From contig CM073590.1 of the NCBI GenBank assembly GCA_037074705.1, positions 235,278,101-235,342,100 on the forward strand: 64,000 bases of DNA, read 5' to 3'. The notes under the pieces are model-generated. The model was not told the DNA's origin. It ran no database searches and saw nothing but the letters and a program-made list of their open reading frames with translations. Below are positions 1-11,433 of this stretch, one piece after another (within the stretch, counting starts at the first letter, position 1; each line of letters opens with the position of its first letter). The DNA comes from Zhengitettix transpicula (Eukaryota; Arthropoda; Insecta; Orthoptera; Tetrigidae). The position numbers were made by a program, and so were the translations under genes.

Positions 1-19
1 TATTGCAAAACAGTTAGGA

Positions 20-409
20 TGAATTTCCCACAAGCCGAGGCACCTCGGCCTGTTTTGAGAGGTGTATGTTCTGGGATCACAGACCTTGGACATACGTAAG
101 CTGCCTCATAAACTGGTCGGAGAAGCAAATGCTAGGACCCCACAGCAAAATCTTCTGTCGCTATCGGAACGACGTGGGACAAGTACCCAATGTCCGACCT
201 ACCTGATGCAGGTTTTTCAAGGTTTTTCGCTGCATTACTTTTAGGCGAATGCCGGGTAGGATCCTTAAACTATAGCCCGGGGGCCCTAGTTACCCTTGGC
301 TACCTTCCTCTACCCTTCCTCATCCCCCTTTCAAATTCCTTCCTATGCTATTAAAGGGGAGTTGCCACCATGTGGATTACCTTCATGAAACCTGTTACTC
401 TAAAAAAAT
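20..409 (+). mobile_element. SINE-A copy 1, 5'-truncated
   Basis: This copy begins inside the consensus at the segment beginning TTCCCACAAGCC and runs to a short A-run after the terminal CCTGTTACTC (consensus CCTGTTGCCC). It carries the family landmarks in order: the GCCGAGGCACCTCGGC hairpin, GTATGTTC, the GCGTGGGACAAGTACC block and the TAGCCCGGGGGCCC block. A possible imperfect target duplication (CAGTTAGGA at 11-19, CTGTTAGGA at 421-429) brackets it. It has no open coding sequence; the 60-residue ORF across it recurs only because the repeat recurs. Copy 2 follows head to tail. Confidence 0.85.
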
Positions 410-430
410 GAAATTCAAATCTGTTAGGAG

Positions 431-945
431 AAGGAAGCCTGCGAGAGAATTCTTCCCAGAGAGCTCTGGCGGAGGCTACCTTTGGGGATACTTTCATATC
501 GCTCTGGTTTTTCGAACTATGGTTCCCACATGCTGAGGTACCTCGGCCTGTTTTGAGAGGTGCATGTTCCGGGGTCGCAGACCTCGGGCATACGGTAAGA
601 GTTGTCCGCTATTTCTATTGGAATAGTCGGCCAGCTGCCTCCTAAACCGGCCAAGGCACGGCGAGGGGAAAGCAGCAACCCCACAGCTAACCATTTTCCC
701 ACCATCGGAAGGGCGTGGGTCAAGTACCAAATGCCCGACCTACCTGATGCATCTAGGGTTTTCCCTGCATCACTTTTAGGCGAATGCCGGGTAAGATCCT
801 TAAACTATAGCCCTGGAGCCCTAGTTAACCTTTGGCTACCTTCCTGTACCCTTGCGCATCCCCCCTTTTAATTCCCTTCCTATGCTAGTTAAGAGGATTT
901 TCCACCTTGTAGATTACCCTCAAGTAGTCTGTTGCCCTAAGAAAA
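431..945 (+). mobile_element. SINE-A copy 2, near full length (variant subfamily)
   Basis: This nearly full-length copy starts at AGGAAGCCTGCGAG and ends at GTTGCCCTAAGAAAA. It belongs to a subfamily shared with the copy at 29212-29737: both have a CTCTGG-GGAGGCTA block after the 5' palindrome where the other copies have a different sequence. The internal hairpin that is CTATTCC-CATT-GGAATAG in most copies has one mismatch here. No clear target duplication was found. It directly follows copy 1 in the same orientation. Confidence 0.88.
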
Positions 946-1162
946 CTATAAAGGCCTGTGTCTTATTGCTTGGATGTGTAACTAAATTATATATAAAAAA
1001 TCTCCTGGTCCCTGGGATCGTTCTTTTCCTCCTTAATTTGCAGACGTTCTGTATCAAACGCCTCCCACATAAATCCCAGTGTTTTCCCCATTCCAATTGA
1101 GATTCTTGGCGTCTTCGTCGAAACGTTTATGACATAGTCAATTGTATAGAGAAAAATAAAAA

Positions 1163-1323
1163 TTATAAATAAACGACCTTGAGTCACAAAATTGTTTATT
1201 AATTTAAAATTAAATATTGTGACGTTTCGTCTTTGTTTTGGGACATCTTCAGGTTTCGTCTTTGTTTTGGGATATCTTCAGGTTTAGTAATTTCATGTAT
1301 CAAGGTCGGTTATTTATTTGTAA
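1163..1323. repeat. Palindromic element with duplicated CTGANGA/GAAACG motif
   Basis: The arms are 1163-1182 (TTATAAATAAACGACCTTGA) and 1300-1323, an imperfect reverse complement. Between them, on the minus strand, the motif CCTGAAGA ... GACGAAACG occurs twice in tandem (1223-1253 and 1254-1282), about 30 bp apart. In the 1223-1253 unit, GTC and GAC can pair between the two boxes. The arrangement matches other palindromes in this window (see 33612-33850). A decayed Penelope-like terminus is an inference; no ORF is present. Confidence 0.55.
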
Positions 1324-1732
1324 TGTTATAAATGACTGATATTTTTTCCGCTTTGTCTTCCTACCTGTGGCGTAAGAAAAATATTCCACCTCACTCCTAT
1401 TAATGTTAAAGATAGATTTAAATTTTCTGAGACTCTTGTTTATATTTAGGAATCCAGGAAAAGAAGGGTACAAACTGAGATGTGGGCGTTTACAGGAAGA
1501 AAGGGAAAAAAAACTTTTCCTCAAACTAGGGACGTAAAGTCTGAGAAAATTCCTGTGCAATGATTGCCGTTGAATAATTAATCGAAGGCAAAGTTCAGAG
1601 GAAGTGGTGATAGAAGGTGGCAGTTAATAATTCGTAATAGAGTGTGCGGCATCTGCCAACTTTTCCTGGCTTTTCTTCGTCGGCTCTTGCTCGACTCTCG
1701 TAATGGACTATTTTTTTTCCCCCGCTCCTCTA
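1324..1732. other. Unassigned AT-rich stretch
   Basis: I see no gene, repeat family member or structural signal I can name in this stretch. It leads into a pyrimidine microsatellite. Confidence 0.4.
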
Positions 1733-1740
1733 TTCTCTCT

Positions 1741-1814
<74 letters not shown>
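1733..1814 (+). repeat. (CT)n microsatellite
   Basis: This is an almost uninterrupted CT dinucleotide run of about 80 bases. The Ser-Leu and Glu-Arg repeat ORFs read through it on both strands are artefacts of the microsatellite. Confidence 0.97.
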
Positions 1815-1817
<3 letters not shown>

Positions 1818-3299
1818 TTCGTTTTCAATCTTCACATCCCCTTTACATCAAAGAGCAGATGCACGAGCTGCCTGCCATGTTTGAGATATTTCGCAGAGGG
1901 GAAACACACATGTGCTTTCCGTCTTCTTCACAAGTAGCGACCTCCCTATCGATACATGACATAAAGCCGCGGCTTTAGGCCCTCAGCCTGCTTATTATAG
2001 GCAAGAAGAAATAAACCAAGCCATCTCACTTGACCTCAATTAAAAATTAAAAGAAAAAAAATCGCACCTACGAACGTCCTTTCACTATCCCTAATATTAA
2101 CCCTATTTTTAACAACGGTAATGAGAACTCACTTTATCTTTTACGACGCCAATGACGTGTTTTACGACAATAAAATATTCTCGAGAGCGGATTATTCCGC
2201 GAATTACGATAAATGAGGTTCCCATGAAGTAGTTGGCCTTACGTATATTTATCATGCCTCGTGTTTGCAAACTTGTAAACAAAAAGCCTGATAATTAACC
2301 TTTATATTTCTCTGACTTCATTTAATTATAATTGAATAAGCCAGACAAACTCGTCAGAAAAAATATATATTAAAAATAAGCGCGACGTATCGTTTCTCGT
2401 TTTGGAACCTCTTCAGGTAGACATATTAAATTATTTTCCAAATCTGTTTATAATTAATTTCCTGAGGTATAAATAAATAAATAAAAATTTTGTCAAGGGA
2501 AGCCAAAATATTGGAGTCAAAAATATATGATACTAATATTTTTAAAATAAATTTATTTACATTCCCCCCCCAAAAAAAACGATCGATACGTAGTGATAAT
2601 TTCTATTAATATGTTATAATTTTTTATTTTACTAAAATATATTTCGTGCGCATTTGGTTTTTTTTGTAATTTAATTGTGATTTAACTAATAGAAATAATT
2701 GTGACCTCCAAAATCCTCAGGGGAGCGATTAATATTAAACCTCCTTCAATATTTTTTGTTTTGTATTTTACCTGTGCCTTAGTGATTCCGGTTCGCAGAA
2801 ATAATAACCCTCCTATCAAATATTTAATTTAATTATACGGTATTTTCTGGGATCTCAATGACTGAAAACTACTTTATAAATGGTTTTGAAAACACAATTT
2901 AGGTGTTAGGTTAGTATTCATTTCATTTTTACTTTCAAAAAACATTCGTCACGCTCTGTCGATCTTATTACGGTAACAATTATAATTCTACATTAGTGTA
3001 ACATACGATATGTTCAAAAGAGATTAATGGAAATTCTGGCATTTATAGTTTTAGCATGATTTAATAAAATTCCTTTTTGTTTTTAAAATGATTTATAAAT
3101 TCAATTAAATATTTATAAATATGAATTTATAATGACCGGATTATGGAAAAAATACATGCAGTGGATTTGTTAATAATTAAAAGTTTTTAAATTCCGCTTA
3201 AAATGTATGGGATTCATTTTGTTTTTCTATGTATAATCATCTATCCCCTAACAGACGGAAAAATATTCATCGATTTAAACCATACATATTTATAACATA
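1815..3299. other. AT-rich intergenic DNA
   Basis: No coding or repeat structure can be assigned to most of this stretch. The exception is a solitary CTGANGA/GAAACG-type motif on the minus strand at 2391-2417 (CCTGAAGAGG ... GAGAAACG), similar to the boxes in the palindromic elements elsewhere, but without a visible partner arm. Confidence 0.4.
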
Positions 3300-3450
3300 A
3301 ATTAAATAAATAAACGGCCGCTATAACAGGCAGTTTAATATATATTTTTCAACACAGCGACGTTTCTGTACATTTTTATACTATCATCAGGTTGTTTATG
3401 TTGTGTTTCTACGGTAACAGAAATTGTCCTCATAAGTGCTGTAAAGAAAA
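3300..3450 (-). repeat. Interspersed repeat E, copy 1 (CTGATGA/GAAACG box)
   Basis: On the minus strand this contains CCTGATGATAG ... TACAGAAACGTCGCTGTG (3361-3391). On the plus strand it continues to GTTTATGTTGTGTTTCTACG. The same sequence recurs at 14250-14380 (same orientation, box internally damaged) and at 25440-25560 (opposite orientation). The box reads CTGATGA, then about 17 nt, then GAAACG, which is part of a hammerhead core. Pairing between the boxes is limited to GTA/TAC, so catalytic function is not supported. Confidence 0.6.
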
Positions 3451-4010
3451 AAAAATATAATATTTATACCTAAGTTTTTTTTCTTATAAAAATTTAAATT
3501 ATCTTATGCCAATAAATTGGAAATCAATATTTAAAATACAAACGTAAATTTAATATTAGATTATATGAATCTATTAGTCATTAATTTACTAATATTATAT
3601 TATAATAACTGTGTTAAATAAAATATTTCATAATGTTTGTTTTAGTGCTCTTTAATTTATTTATCTTCGTCTTGAGGCCGCGGAAACAAAAATATGTGCT
3701 ACCTTAATTCGGTTTATACTTGAAGTTTGGACCCTCAATTTTTATTTCGGAATAAATTCCCATATCATACATAAGGTTGTTCTAAACCTCTCCTTGCAAC
3801 CTTTCATCCGTCACCGATAATTTCATCTTGTCCAGACATTCCCTACTAATTTGTCTTTTGACTCCACATTGTAATCACATTATATATTAACCAACCGTCT
3901 TTCACACTATGTAATCTCATCTTTTCGTGTGTATATGTGTGTGTATATATTTGTGTGAATGTTCCGCATACAACACTGAGAACATTTGACAAAATTTCGT
4001 ACACGCGTTC
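3451..4010. other. AT-rich intergenic DNA with short TG tract
   Basis: This is mostly A/T-rich sequence. It includes a short TG/TA dinucleotide tract around 3930-3956. No gene-like content is visible. Confidence 0.4.
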
Positions 4011-4024
4011 CTTTTGAACTGGAA

Positions 4025-4590
4025 ACAAACTCTGTGGGGGTATGACACAGGGGCTTTTCGAATATACTAAAACGGCTGATGTTTGTGTCGAATATATGTA
4101 TAATACGTGGTCAAAGAGATTTATAGTGTTTCTACCGATGTTATTTGAGTACAATTCCTACCCTATTCTTTATTGGAGGAGAGCACCTTTAGGGGTGGGG
4201 GTGGAGGGGCGTTACAATAAAATAAACGCGAAAACAACTGAGATTTTAGTCGAATCCTGGGTTATGGATGTCGCTGAGTTTAATTATGACAGTCAACTTG
4301 CCGTTTAACCCCACAGGGACGGGGTTGAAAAGTTTCAAACTTAATAAAACGGTCAACATTTTCACCGAAAGATAGTTTTTCTTGGTTAATGAGCGTTTCT
4401 CTAGATATATTTTTTTGTATAATTTCAGCCCCTTTCGGCATGTGAGAAATTCACCCTTAGGGATAGGGGAAGGAAGGGGTGTTACAAAAAATAAGGCGAA
4501 ACAAAACTAGATAAGAGTCAAATCCTTGGTTATGGATGTCGCTGAGTTTAATTATGGCAAACCTGACAACGCCGGACACCCAGATATTAT
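4025..4590 (+). mobile_element. Two partial copies of Helitron-like repeat B
   Basis: The phrase GTTATGGATGTCGCTGAGTT followed by TAATTATG occurs twice (about 4260 and 4530). So does a GC-rich phrase of the form TTAGGG-GG-AGGGG-GTTACAA (about 4190 and 4460). The second copy ends CAACGCCGGACACCCAGATAT, which closely matches the 3' end of the Helitron-like copies at 22.9 and 61.5 kb (CAACGCCGGGCACCCAGCTAG). Related copies lie at 24035, 51378 and inside 54400-54770. I read this as an old, non-autonomous, partly duplicated element; the family assignment is inferred from the 3' end only. Confidence 0.55.
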
Positions 4591-5849
4591 TTTTATATAG
4601 TAGTATATTTGTAAAATGGCTATTAAGAGCATAGTATTTAGTAAACCCTTCCCCACTACCACCCAAAAGAACACACGTGGGTTAAATTGAGAAGAAAACA
4701 ATTTTAAGTATTTAAATTGGCATTCTGAATCGTAGATCTCAATTTAGCAATGTACCTATGTAAATTCTTGCAGTTGAACGTTCCTGAAGAACAGGGAACG
4801 AATGCGATAAGAAAGCAATGAAGAGGGAAAATGAATGGGTTGGACGGAAAAGAAAGGAATAAGCAGCGGTGATTCCTTGCTTAACGGCATCATGCCTCTC
4901 TTTAGGCATTCTTACGAACGTTTTTTTTTAAAAAAAACGATAAGAGAAGGTTCCTTTGACAAGCCTTCCTCAGGACATGTCGAACTACGGTGGCGAATAT
5001 TTCCGACAAACACGCCACTACCATGTCTTAACCTCGTTAACTCCCTTGGCCTTGGTGGTATTTTTTTTTACCTTCCTTTCATTGGAACTTTCCAACAACA
5101 CAAAGTCACCCTTCTAATCCCCCCCATCCCCCATTGCGTAGAGTTTCTACGGGGGTCATACGCGCTGCTGCGTGACCGGACTTAATTACGTAGGCGGTTT
5201 CCATCTGATTCCCGCAGGGCCTTACTTCGTAACCTTCGCAACCAGTGGCTCAACTATTATCTGAGCGCATCTTTTATGCCAACATTATTGCATCCATTTA
5301 TGTGAAAATATATTTACAATATTCAGTAAATGAGATGCAATTGCTTCGTTACGCCACGATATTACGTAATATTTTTACTTATTTATTTTTTTGCTCCTCC
5401 GCCGCTGGTCTGCGATTCTTTTGTGGGGGTTTTCTGGCAAGCCAGATCCCTCGTAATATTACTCATATCTGAAAGACTTTTGGCTCGCAATCTGTAAATG
5501 GACCATCGTGCCAAGTCAAGCAGAGAAGGCCTGTTTTTCGTAAACACTTCTTTTATGCGTCAGAATATAAAAGACGTATCTATCTATCGTGGTAACGTGG
5601 TGAAGGAGACGTGAATCAACGTTATTACGTCTTAACTGCTGGCTCATTGGACAGGATCGTGCGTGGATCCGGTTCGAACCGAATTAAATGTGAAATATCT
5701 TAAACTGTTCTATCAACATTTTTGCAATTTATTTTTAATGATCCTCTCTTCAATAAAGAATTGAACTTAGTCCTTAACAGTAGAGTTTTCTCATCTCCAA
5801 ATTATATAGATTTATTTGTCTCGATGGGCAGAGCCTTGGAAAAATACCT
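4591..5849. other. Unassigned intergenic DNA
   Basis: No repeat family or protein similarity could be assigned. A 116-codon open frame at 4835-5185 has low-complexity Phe/Leu-rich sequence with no recognisable domain, and I treat it as chance. Confidence 0.35.
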
Positions 5850-6515
5850 TAGATGTATCAGATAGGACCTGGGCATGGGAGCGAAAAAGTAAAGCTGCTA
5901 GGGTGGAAAACACCACAGACGAGAAGGGCACGAGCCAGGCTACAAGTGTTCTTTAAAGCTTTTGCTGGACAAAAACCTTGGCAAGGAATTCGAGATAGTT
6001 TGAGAGAACCTCCGGGAGGACTGACCACATGTTTAAGTTAAATACCAGACAGAAAAAAACAGATGTCGTGAAATAGTCATTCTAACTAGGACATTAAATA
6101 ACTGGAACAATTTACCTGTAAGAGTTTTCGGAGAAAGTCCTCGATCGGAAAGAAAATTAAGACTTAATCTGAACTCTCTAGTGAATATAGGGTAACATTC
6201 ATTGTCTCCTTAGATATTTAAATAGTTAGTTAGTCTCTGGTCTGACATATCTTTCCGCTTTTCTTCTTTTCAGGCCGGTACAATATTAATTATTTCTTTA
6301 ACTATTTTCAAAATTAACCTTTAATTAATATAATGTTATATACATGTATTTATTTTTAAAATAATGTCACTAAACCTAGATTGTATTTTAAAATAATTAT
6401 ATTAATTTACTCTATTATTATTATATTGTAACTTCCCTTATTTAATTTGTAATTAAATTGTAATTTCATGCATCTGCCACCGGGAAAACTGCCCTTTTTG
6501 TAAATTAAATAAATA
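5850..6515 (+). pseudogene. CR1/L2-like LINE ORF2 C-terminus and 3' UTR, broken
   Basis: The conceptual translation in one frame gives RRARARLQVFFKAFAG, then KPWQGIRDSLREP. A neighbouring frame (from about 6030) continues with RQKKTDVV and then, after damage, NNWNNLPVRVFGESP. This is the typical tail of CR1/L2/Jockey-type LINE polymerases: an RRxRL...YKAF block, a RQRTDVGKYSF block, then WNxLPxxV. At least one frameshift and several stops separate the blocks. An AT-rich 3' UTR follows, ending in CTGCCCTTTTTGTAAATTAA and an AATAAATA-type tail near 6515. Only the C-terminal end survives. Confidence 0.7.
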
Positions 6516-6798
6516 CATACAGACATAACAATTTCCACAAATTAATTTTAATTGTTACGTCCAGATATTTAAAGCCACTTACTTTAATTATATTTACAGT
6601 TCCTATTTTAAATTTTACAGGAATGGGTTTTCTCATTTTTGTAAACACAGCTGATTTAATTTTTGCCGCTTTGCATTTCATATTATTCATTTCCTGTTCC
6701 CGCCCAGTTTGAATTTCGTCAAGGTCAACATTTTTTATACTTCTAATAATTAAGTCGTCAGCAAATAATCTTTTTTGAAACTTGATGGCCGCAGCCAA
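6505..6798 (-). pseudogene. LINE reverse transcriptase fragment (FADD box)
   Basis: The minus-strand frame is open for 97 codons. It contains RLFADDLIIRSI, the polymerase motif C with both catalytic aspartates, then KCKAAKIKSAVFTK, MRKPIPVKFKIG and FKYLDVTI, which matches the usual order FADD - NxxKTK - FKYLG of non-LTR reverse transcriptases. Motifs A and B are missing. It lies tail to tail with the preceding LINE fragment and abuts an old SINE-A fragment. An independent truncated insertion is likely. Confidence 0.75.
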
Positions 6799-6810
6799 AT
6801 CGTTTATGAA

Positions 6811-7085
6811 TTGTTCTCTGTTACCGTTGGAACAGTCGGCCAGCTGCCTCCTAAACTGGTCGAGGCATGGAGAAGGGAATGCTGCGTCTCCACAGCACTC
6901 CAGTCATCGGAATGGCGCGTTTAGGTCAAGTATCAAGCGCCCGACCTTCCTGATGCGGGTTTTCTAGGGTTTGTCCTGCATGACCTGTAATCACTAGTTA
7001 ATCTTCGTCTACGTAGTTCTACCCTGTCACATCATCTTTTAAAGGGTAATTTGATTACCCGTCATGGAGCCTGTTTTTTAAAAAT
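6811..7085 (+). mobile_element. SINE-A copy 3, old diverged fragment
   Basis: This matches the middle and 3' half of SINE-A: GTTGGAACAGTCGGCCAGCT, then CTCCTAAACTGGTCGAGGCA, a damaged TCGGAATGGCGCG block and the tail GGAGCCTGTTTTTTAAAAA. It is clearly more diverged than the other copies and lacks the 5' hairpin region, so the family has been active over a long period. Confidence 0.75.
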
Positions 7086-7424
7086 CAAAATAAAACGCTT
7101 CCCTGAGGAACGTGTGACGTCACTGCTACAGTATCAGAAACTTCACTATTTGACGTTTATCCTAAAAATAATCGACATTAAATTTCCTCTTTTTTTGTAT
7201 CATTAGCAGATATTATTGTCAAGTTTTAAATTCCCAAAAATTGGCTTAAGTTAAAGGAGGTTTAAGAATGACAGAAGTTAAAAATAAATTCTCAGCGAAA
7301 TAGAATTTAGTCAGTTAGAGAAAAATGGATAAGATGAAAGAAATAGGCCAAAGACAAAGATATAAAGAGAAAAATTTAGCATTCCAAGAGTAGACAATTC
7401 AAAGAAATAGCAAGAAAATATAAC
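7086..7424. other. Unassigned AT-rich DNA
   Basis: No gene or repeat can be supported here. Confidence 0.35.
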
Positions 7425-7505
7425 AGCTCAGATGTTAAAAGCACCGCATACAAAAGGTTCCCGGTCCGGTCGAGATTTTTTCCATCCTATTTCTTTTTAA
7501 ATTCA
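7425..7505 (+). repeat. tRNA-like repeat unit, copy 1 (degraded)
   Basis: GCTCAGATGTTAAAAGCACC resembles a tRNA A-box region and GGTTCCCGGTCCGGTC resembles a B-box. The downstream CCATCCTATTTCTTTTTAAA is identical in the second unit at 7771-7856. It is too short and degraded for a functional tRNA. A tRNA-derived SINE head, or a duplicated tRNA pseudogene, is the best guess. Confidence 0.5.
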
Positions 7506-7770
7506 ACACTGCCTTCACCACTGCTTAATATGTATAATACTACTTTGATAATTTACCTTTCATCTTGGCTTATTCATAAATTACCTTATCTAGATTCTTA
7601 TTTTGCTTTCCAAAATTTTTGTATTTTTCCTATAATTTTTTTTATACAATTTTCGGTGATATTTCAGTTTCAAAATCGGTTTTTTCAATAATTCATGTAA
7701 ATTTATGACGTGTGAGAATGTGATTCAGTAATACATCTTTATATTGGGTCTGTACCTTTCTTACTCGGAG

Positions 7771-7856
7771 ACAGCTTAGATGGTAAAAGCACCACCGCGT
7801 ACAAAAGGTTCCCGGTCCGGTCGCGATTTTTGCCATCCTATTTCTTTTTAAATTTG
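7771..7856 (+). repeat. tRNA-like repeat unit, copy 2
   Basis: AGCTTAGATGGTAAAAGCAC fits an A-box and GGTTCCCGGTCCGGTC fits a B-box, about 24 nt later. It is followed by the same CCATCCTATTTCTTTTTAAA tail as copy 1, which lies about 345 bp upstream in the same orientation. There is no full cloverleaf. A local duplication or two tRNA-SINE insertions are both possible. Confidence 0.55.
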
Positions 7857-10800
7857 ACCTTTTGTTGTTTTCATGTGTCTCTCTATATAAATTATTTTTT
7901 AACGTAACTAATTATTATTTATCAGCCTTATTTATTTAGTCCTGCCTTTCGTTAAACATGAATCCATTTTTTTCACCTAAACTATTCCTGACTTTCTTAA
8001 AGTTTTCTCAGGCACGTTAGCAAGAGATCGACCGTCAAGGTTTGCTAATTTTAATACTTGATTTATCTGTTTTCGGTTTGTAAAAAATTAATATCTATTT
8101 CTTATTCCCAGGAGTTTTATTTTTACCTTGAAAGTTAATCCAGTCATTTCTCTACTTGAAGATATTTCACGGCAACTGCAAAATGAGTGCCGAAACAAAG
8201 TGTTTGTTCTGACACCGAAAGCCATTTTAATTCCGAGTGAGCTTTGGTCTTTGACTGTTTGCTATAATAAAAGTCGTGTAAAAGAAAATGTGATGGTAAA
8301 CAAAGTAATTAGATATATGTTAAGAATAGAATTGCTCTTGGCAACGTGTGTGGAAAATTATATCCAGGGTATGTAAAGTGGATATTGATATTGTTTTATT
8401 CAAGATTACGTTTTTTCGTAGAGAGTAAAACACACTCAAAAAAAAGTCCATTCTCCGTCGTTTATGATTTGCATCAGCCTCCGTGGGCCAGATATCACTC
8501 TGCCAGAAATCCATCTACTGTAATTTACGAGGAAAGAAATAAAAACAAACCGTATATTATACCCGGGACGAAACACTTCCACTTTATTTTTGAGCGGAAC
8601 GAAAATTCTATCAGGTTATTTCTCGAGGCACTACATAAATCCGTCATCTGTCTATTTGTCTTATTTTGAGCGATGAGGGAACAGAAGGTCTTTACTGACG
8701 TTCGTTTTGTCTGCCAAAAGCAATTTTGGGAAACCACTTGACTCGGGTTAATCCCCCTTATTTTCGTTTGCAGTTTTATGGGTTTCTGGCAGTTACCAGG
8801 GCAACGTGTGAATTAAAAACCTTCGTCCTTCGTCATAAACTACTTTAAACCGCTTACACGTCAATTAATCTCATAGACTTCATATTTAATACTCTTGGAA
8901 GACTATCAAGTAATGGTCCTAGGGTGAAACTGTTCATCCAAAGATGAAAAATTAAATTTTTCAGTGTTTAACGAACTGATTTTGATTCGATAAAAAATCG
9001 ACTCTTCCATAAATCTTAATATTTGGTTAGACAATTACGGTTACGTTATTTTTGTATAAGTGATCTATTTAAATAAATTTGTTTGTAAAATATTTTATTT
9101 TACTATTCAAACTTACTTCACAAATTAAATATTAGATTTCGTAATCTGTGCAAAGTCCCAGCCAGCGTCCTCTAAGTTTTTTTTAAAAATTATAATAACC
9201 AAAAAATATCGATTTAATTCCATTTCATAAAAACTACAATGAAAGAATAATTGCGAGATTTTCTTGCATAACCTCGCATTCTAAAGTATTAATTGCCGTC
9301 GATTTGCGCATTTTAGAAAATAGTATGCGGCTTCGCCTGCTTCTGTGATCTTCCAGCCAGCCCCGAAGTTGAAGCTGCGACTCTTTCTCCCTGCTTTTCC
9401 CTGTTTGATATGTGTTAACATACTAGAAAAACACTTACTGACATGTTTCAGATGAAGGAAACATTTTTAAAGCTTTTATATTGCTTTGTATATCTCGTTC
9501 TCCCACCTAGGAAACGGCATCCCCTTTGACCCCACGTGATACAGACAATATATTCGTTTTTTGGGTTCCCGGCGGATCGTCACATCCTTTGATATTAAAG
9601 GAAACCATTATTTTAAAGTTTCTGGAGATTTTTTCGACGTTGCACACTTTTCATCTGCTTTTGAGGTCAATTTGGAATTTTTTGACGGCAAAATTATAAT
9701 GGAGGTACTTGATCGAACGGAAATTTTAATGTAGTACTAAAAGGTACGCGGATATAGAAACCGATGGGCCGAATGGACAGAGAAACCATAAAGGGATTGG
9801 CGTGTGAAACGACCGACGGCGACGACGTAAGCAAAATTTCGACAGGAAATTATCGTGAAATCCTTTTTTTTTTTGGTTCGTCCACACAGAGTTGGCTGTC
9901 AGGTTTGACAGGGTGAGAGATGTTAATTTGACAGTTCCCGTCTTGGAAGACCGCACTCGAGTTCCGTCCTGAATGATGGCTAACCTCGTCTCAAACCTCG
10001 TTAATTCCTTGACTAATGAGGGAGACACAAAGGAAGGGAAGGCGGAGGGAGACTGGGAAAATTCAGTCGTAGTTTTATAGGGAATCCTGAACAGAATTCT
10101 ATGAAATAATTAATTGAAATTACCGCCTAACTGGCATCGTTGTTGATTGCTTACTGATATTTGGGAATCGCAAAGCACTAGATCTCTATATAAATCATTA
10201 CACAGGAAAGCAGTACATAAAGTAATTATAAGGCATTATTATCCTTGAAGATGTATTGATTAATTTACAATATTTAGGTCCCTGCGTTCATCCAGTCTTC
10301 GAAGTAAAAGACGCTCTTAATTTGTCACAATTACGTCACAAGGATAACATGAGTCTGAGTATCGTCTGTTGGATCACGGTGTAATTACATTTACGGACAT
10401 CACATTTAAGTTTGTAAGGGCACAAAATAAAAGTTCCAAACACGTGAATGTATATTCTAAACTAATTCGTATTTAAATAAATATATAAGATCAATTAATA
10501 TTTAAGACATTTTAACTATATATATTGCATAAATAAGAGCTAATGTGTAGAATCAAACACACATTGTGATGAGACAACCGACAGACGGAGAAACACAAGC
10601 GGTCAAATATGACTCTGAAAATATTCTATTCATTTACTAGCTTGAGAAATAAAAATATAGAGAAGTGCGCAAACTGAATTAAATAAGATAAAGTACAAAA
10701 ATTCCGGAGAAAAGGTGAGAAGAAGAAGGCTGAAATAAATCATTCATTTTCATTTGAGTTTAATTATTTTATGGGTATAACAAGTATTACAGGTTCATTT

Positions 10801-10987
10801 TTTTTACTTATTTATATTATTTACATCATGGTATGATTACAAATAATGTTTGCAAACTATAAAATCTCACTGAATATATTTTCATCAACTCACTGCTTCA
10901 TTAATTTTATTAAACTTCAATTCGCAAAGAGATAATTAAATTTAATTTTTGTGCCGTTAACTTACATTTTTAAAATTGTTTATTTAC
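7857..10987. other. Unassigned intergenic DNA
   Basis: I see no convincing gene or repeat here. Short open frames at 8128-8669 and 9726-10028 lack recognisable domains, and their composition matches the surrounding AT-rich DNA. Confidence 0.35.
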
Positions 10988-11433
10988 TCTTTTTTTAAGG
11001 GCAACAGGCTACATGAGGGTGATCCACTTTGGGCAACTCCCCTTTAATAGCATAGGAAGGGATTTGAAAGTGGGGATGCGGAAGGGTAGAGGAAGGTAGC
11101 CAAGGGTTAACTAGGGCCCCCGGGCTATATTTTAAGGATCCTACCTGGCATTCGCCTAGAGGAATGCAGGGAAAACACTAGAAAAACCTGCATCAGGTAG
11201 GTCGGGCTTTGGGTACTTGTCCCACGCCCTTCCGATAGCGGGAGAGGAGTTTGCTGTGGGGACGCAGCATTCCCTTCTCCGTGCCTCGACGAGTTTAGGA
11301 GGCAGCTGGCCGACTGTTCCAATGGGAATAGCGATCAACTCTTACCGTATGCCCAAGGTCTGCGACCCCGGAACATACACCTCTCAAAACAGGCCGAGGT
11401 TCCTCGGCTTGTGGGAACCTTAGTTCAAAAACT
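10988..11433 (-). mobile_element. SINE-A copy 4, 5'-truncated
   Basis: The poly(T) at 10989-10997 is the minus-strand poly(A), followed by AGGGCAACAGGCTACATGAG, the 3' end of the element. The copy runs through all central blocks and stops just past CTTAGTTCAAAAACTGAG, so the 5' palindromic units are missing. The sequence is very close to the copies at 43, 59 and 63 kb, indicating recent activity. Confidence 0.9.

Noticed and set aside
1642..1978. Ser-Leu and Glu-Arg repeat ORFs
   Set aside because: Translations of the (CT)n microsatellite.
5640..5700. GGTTCGAACC near 5672 as a tRNA B-box
   Set aside because: It is a palindromic decamer, and no matching A-box or cloverleaf was found around it.
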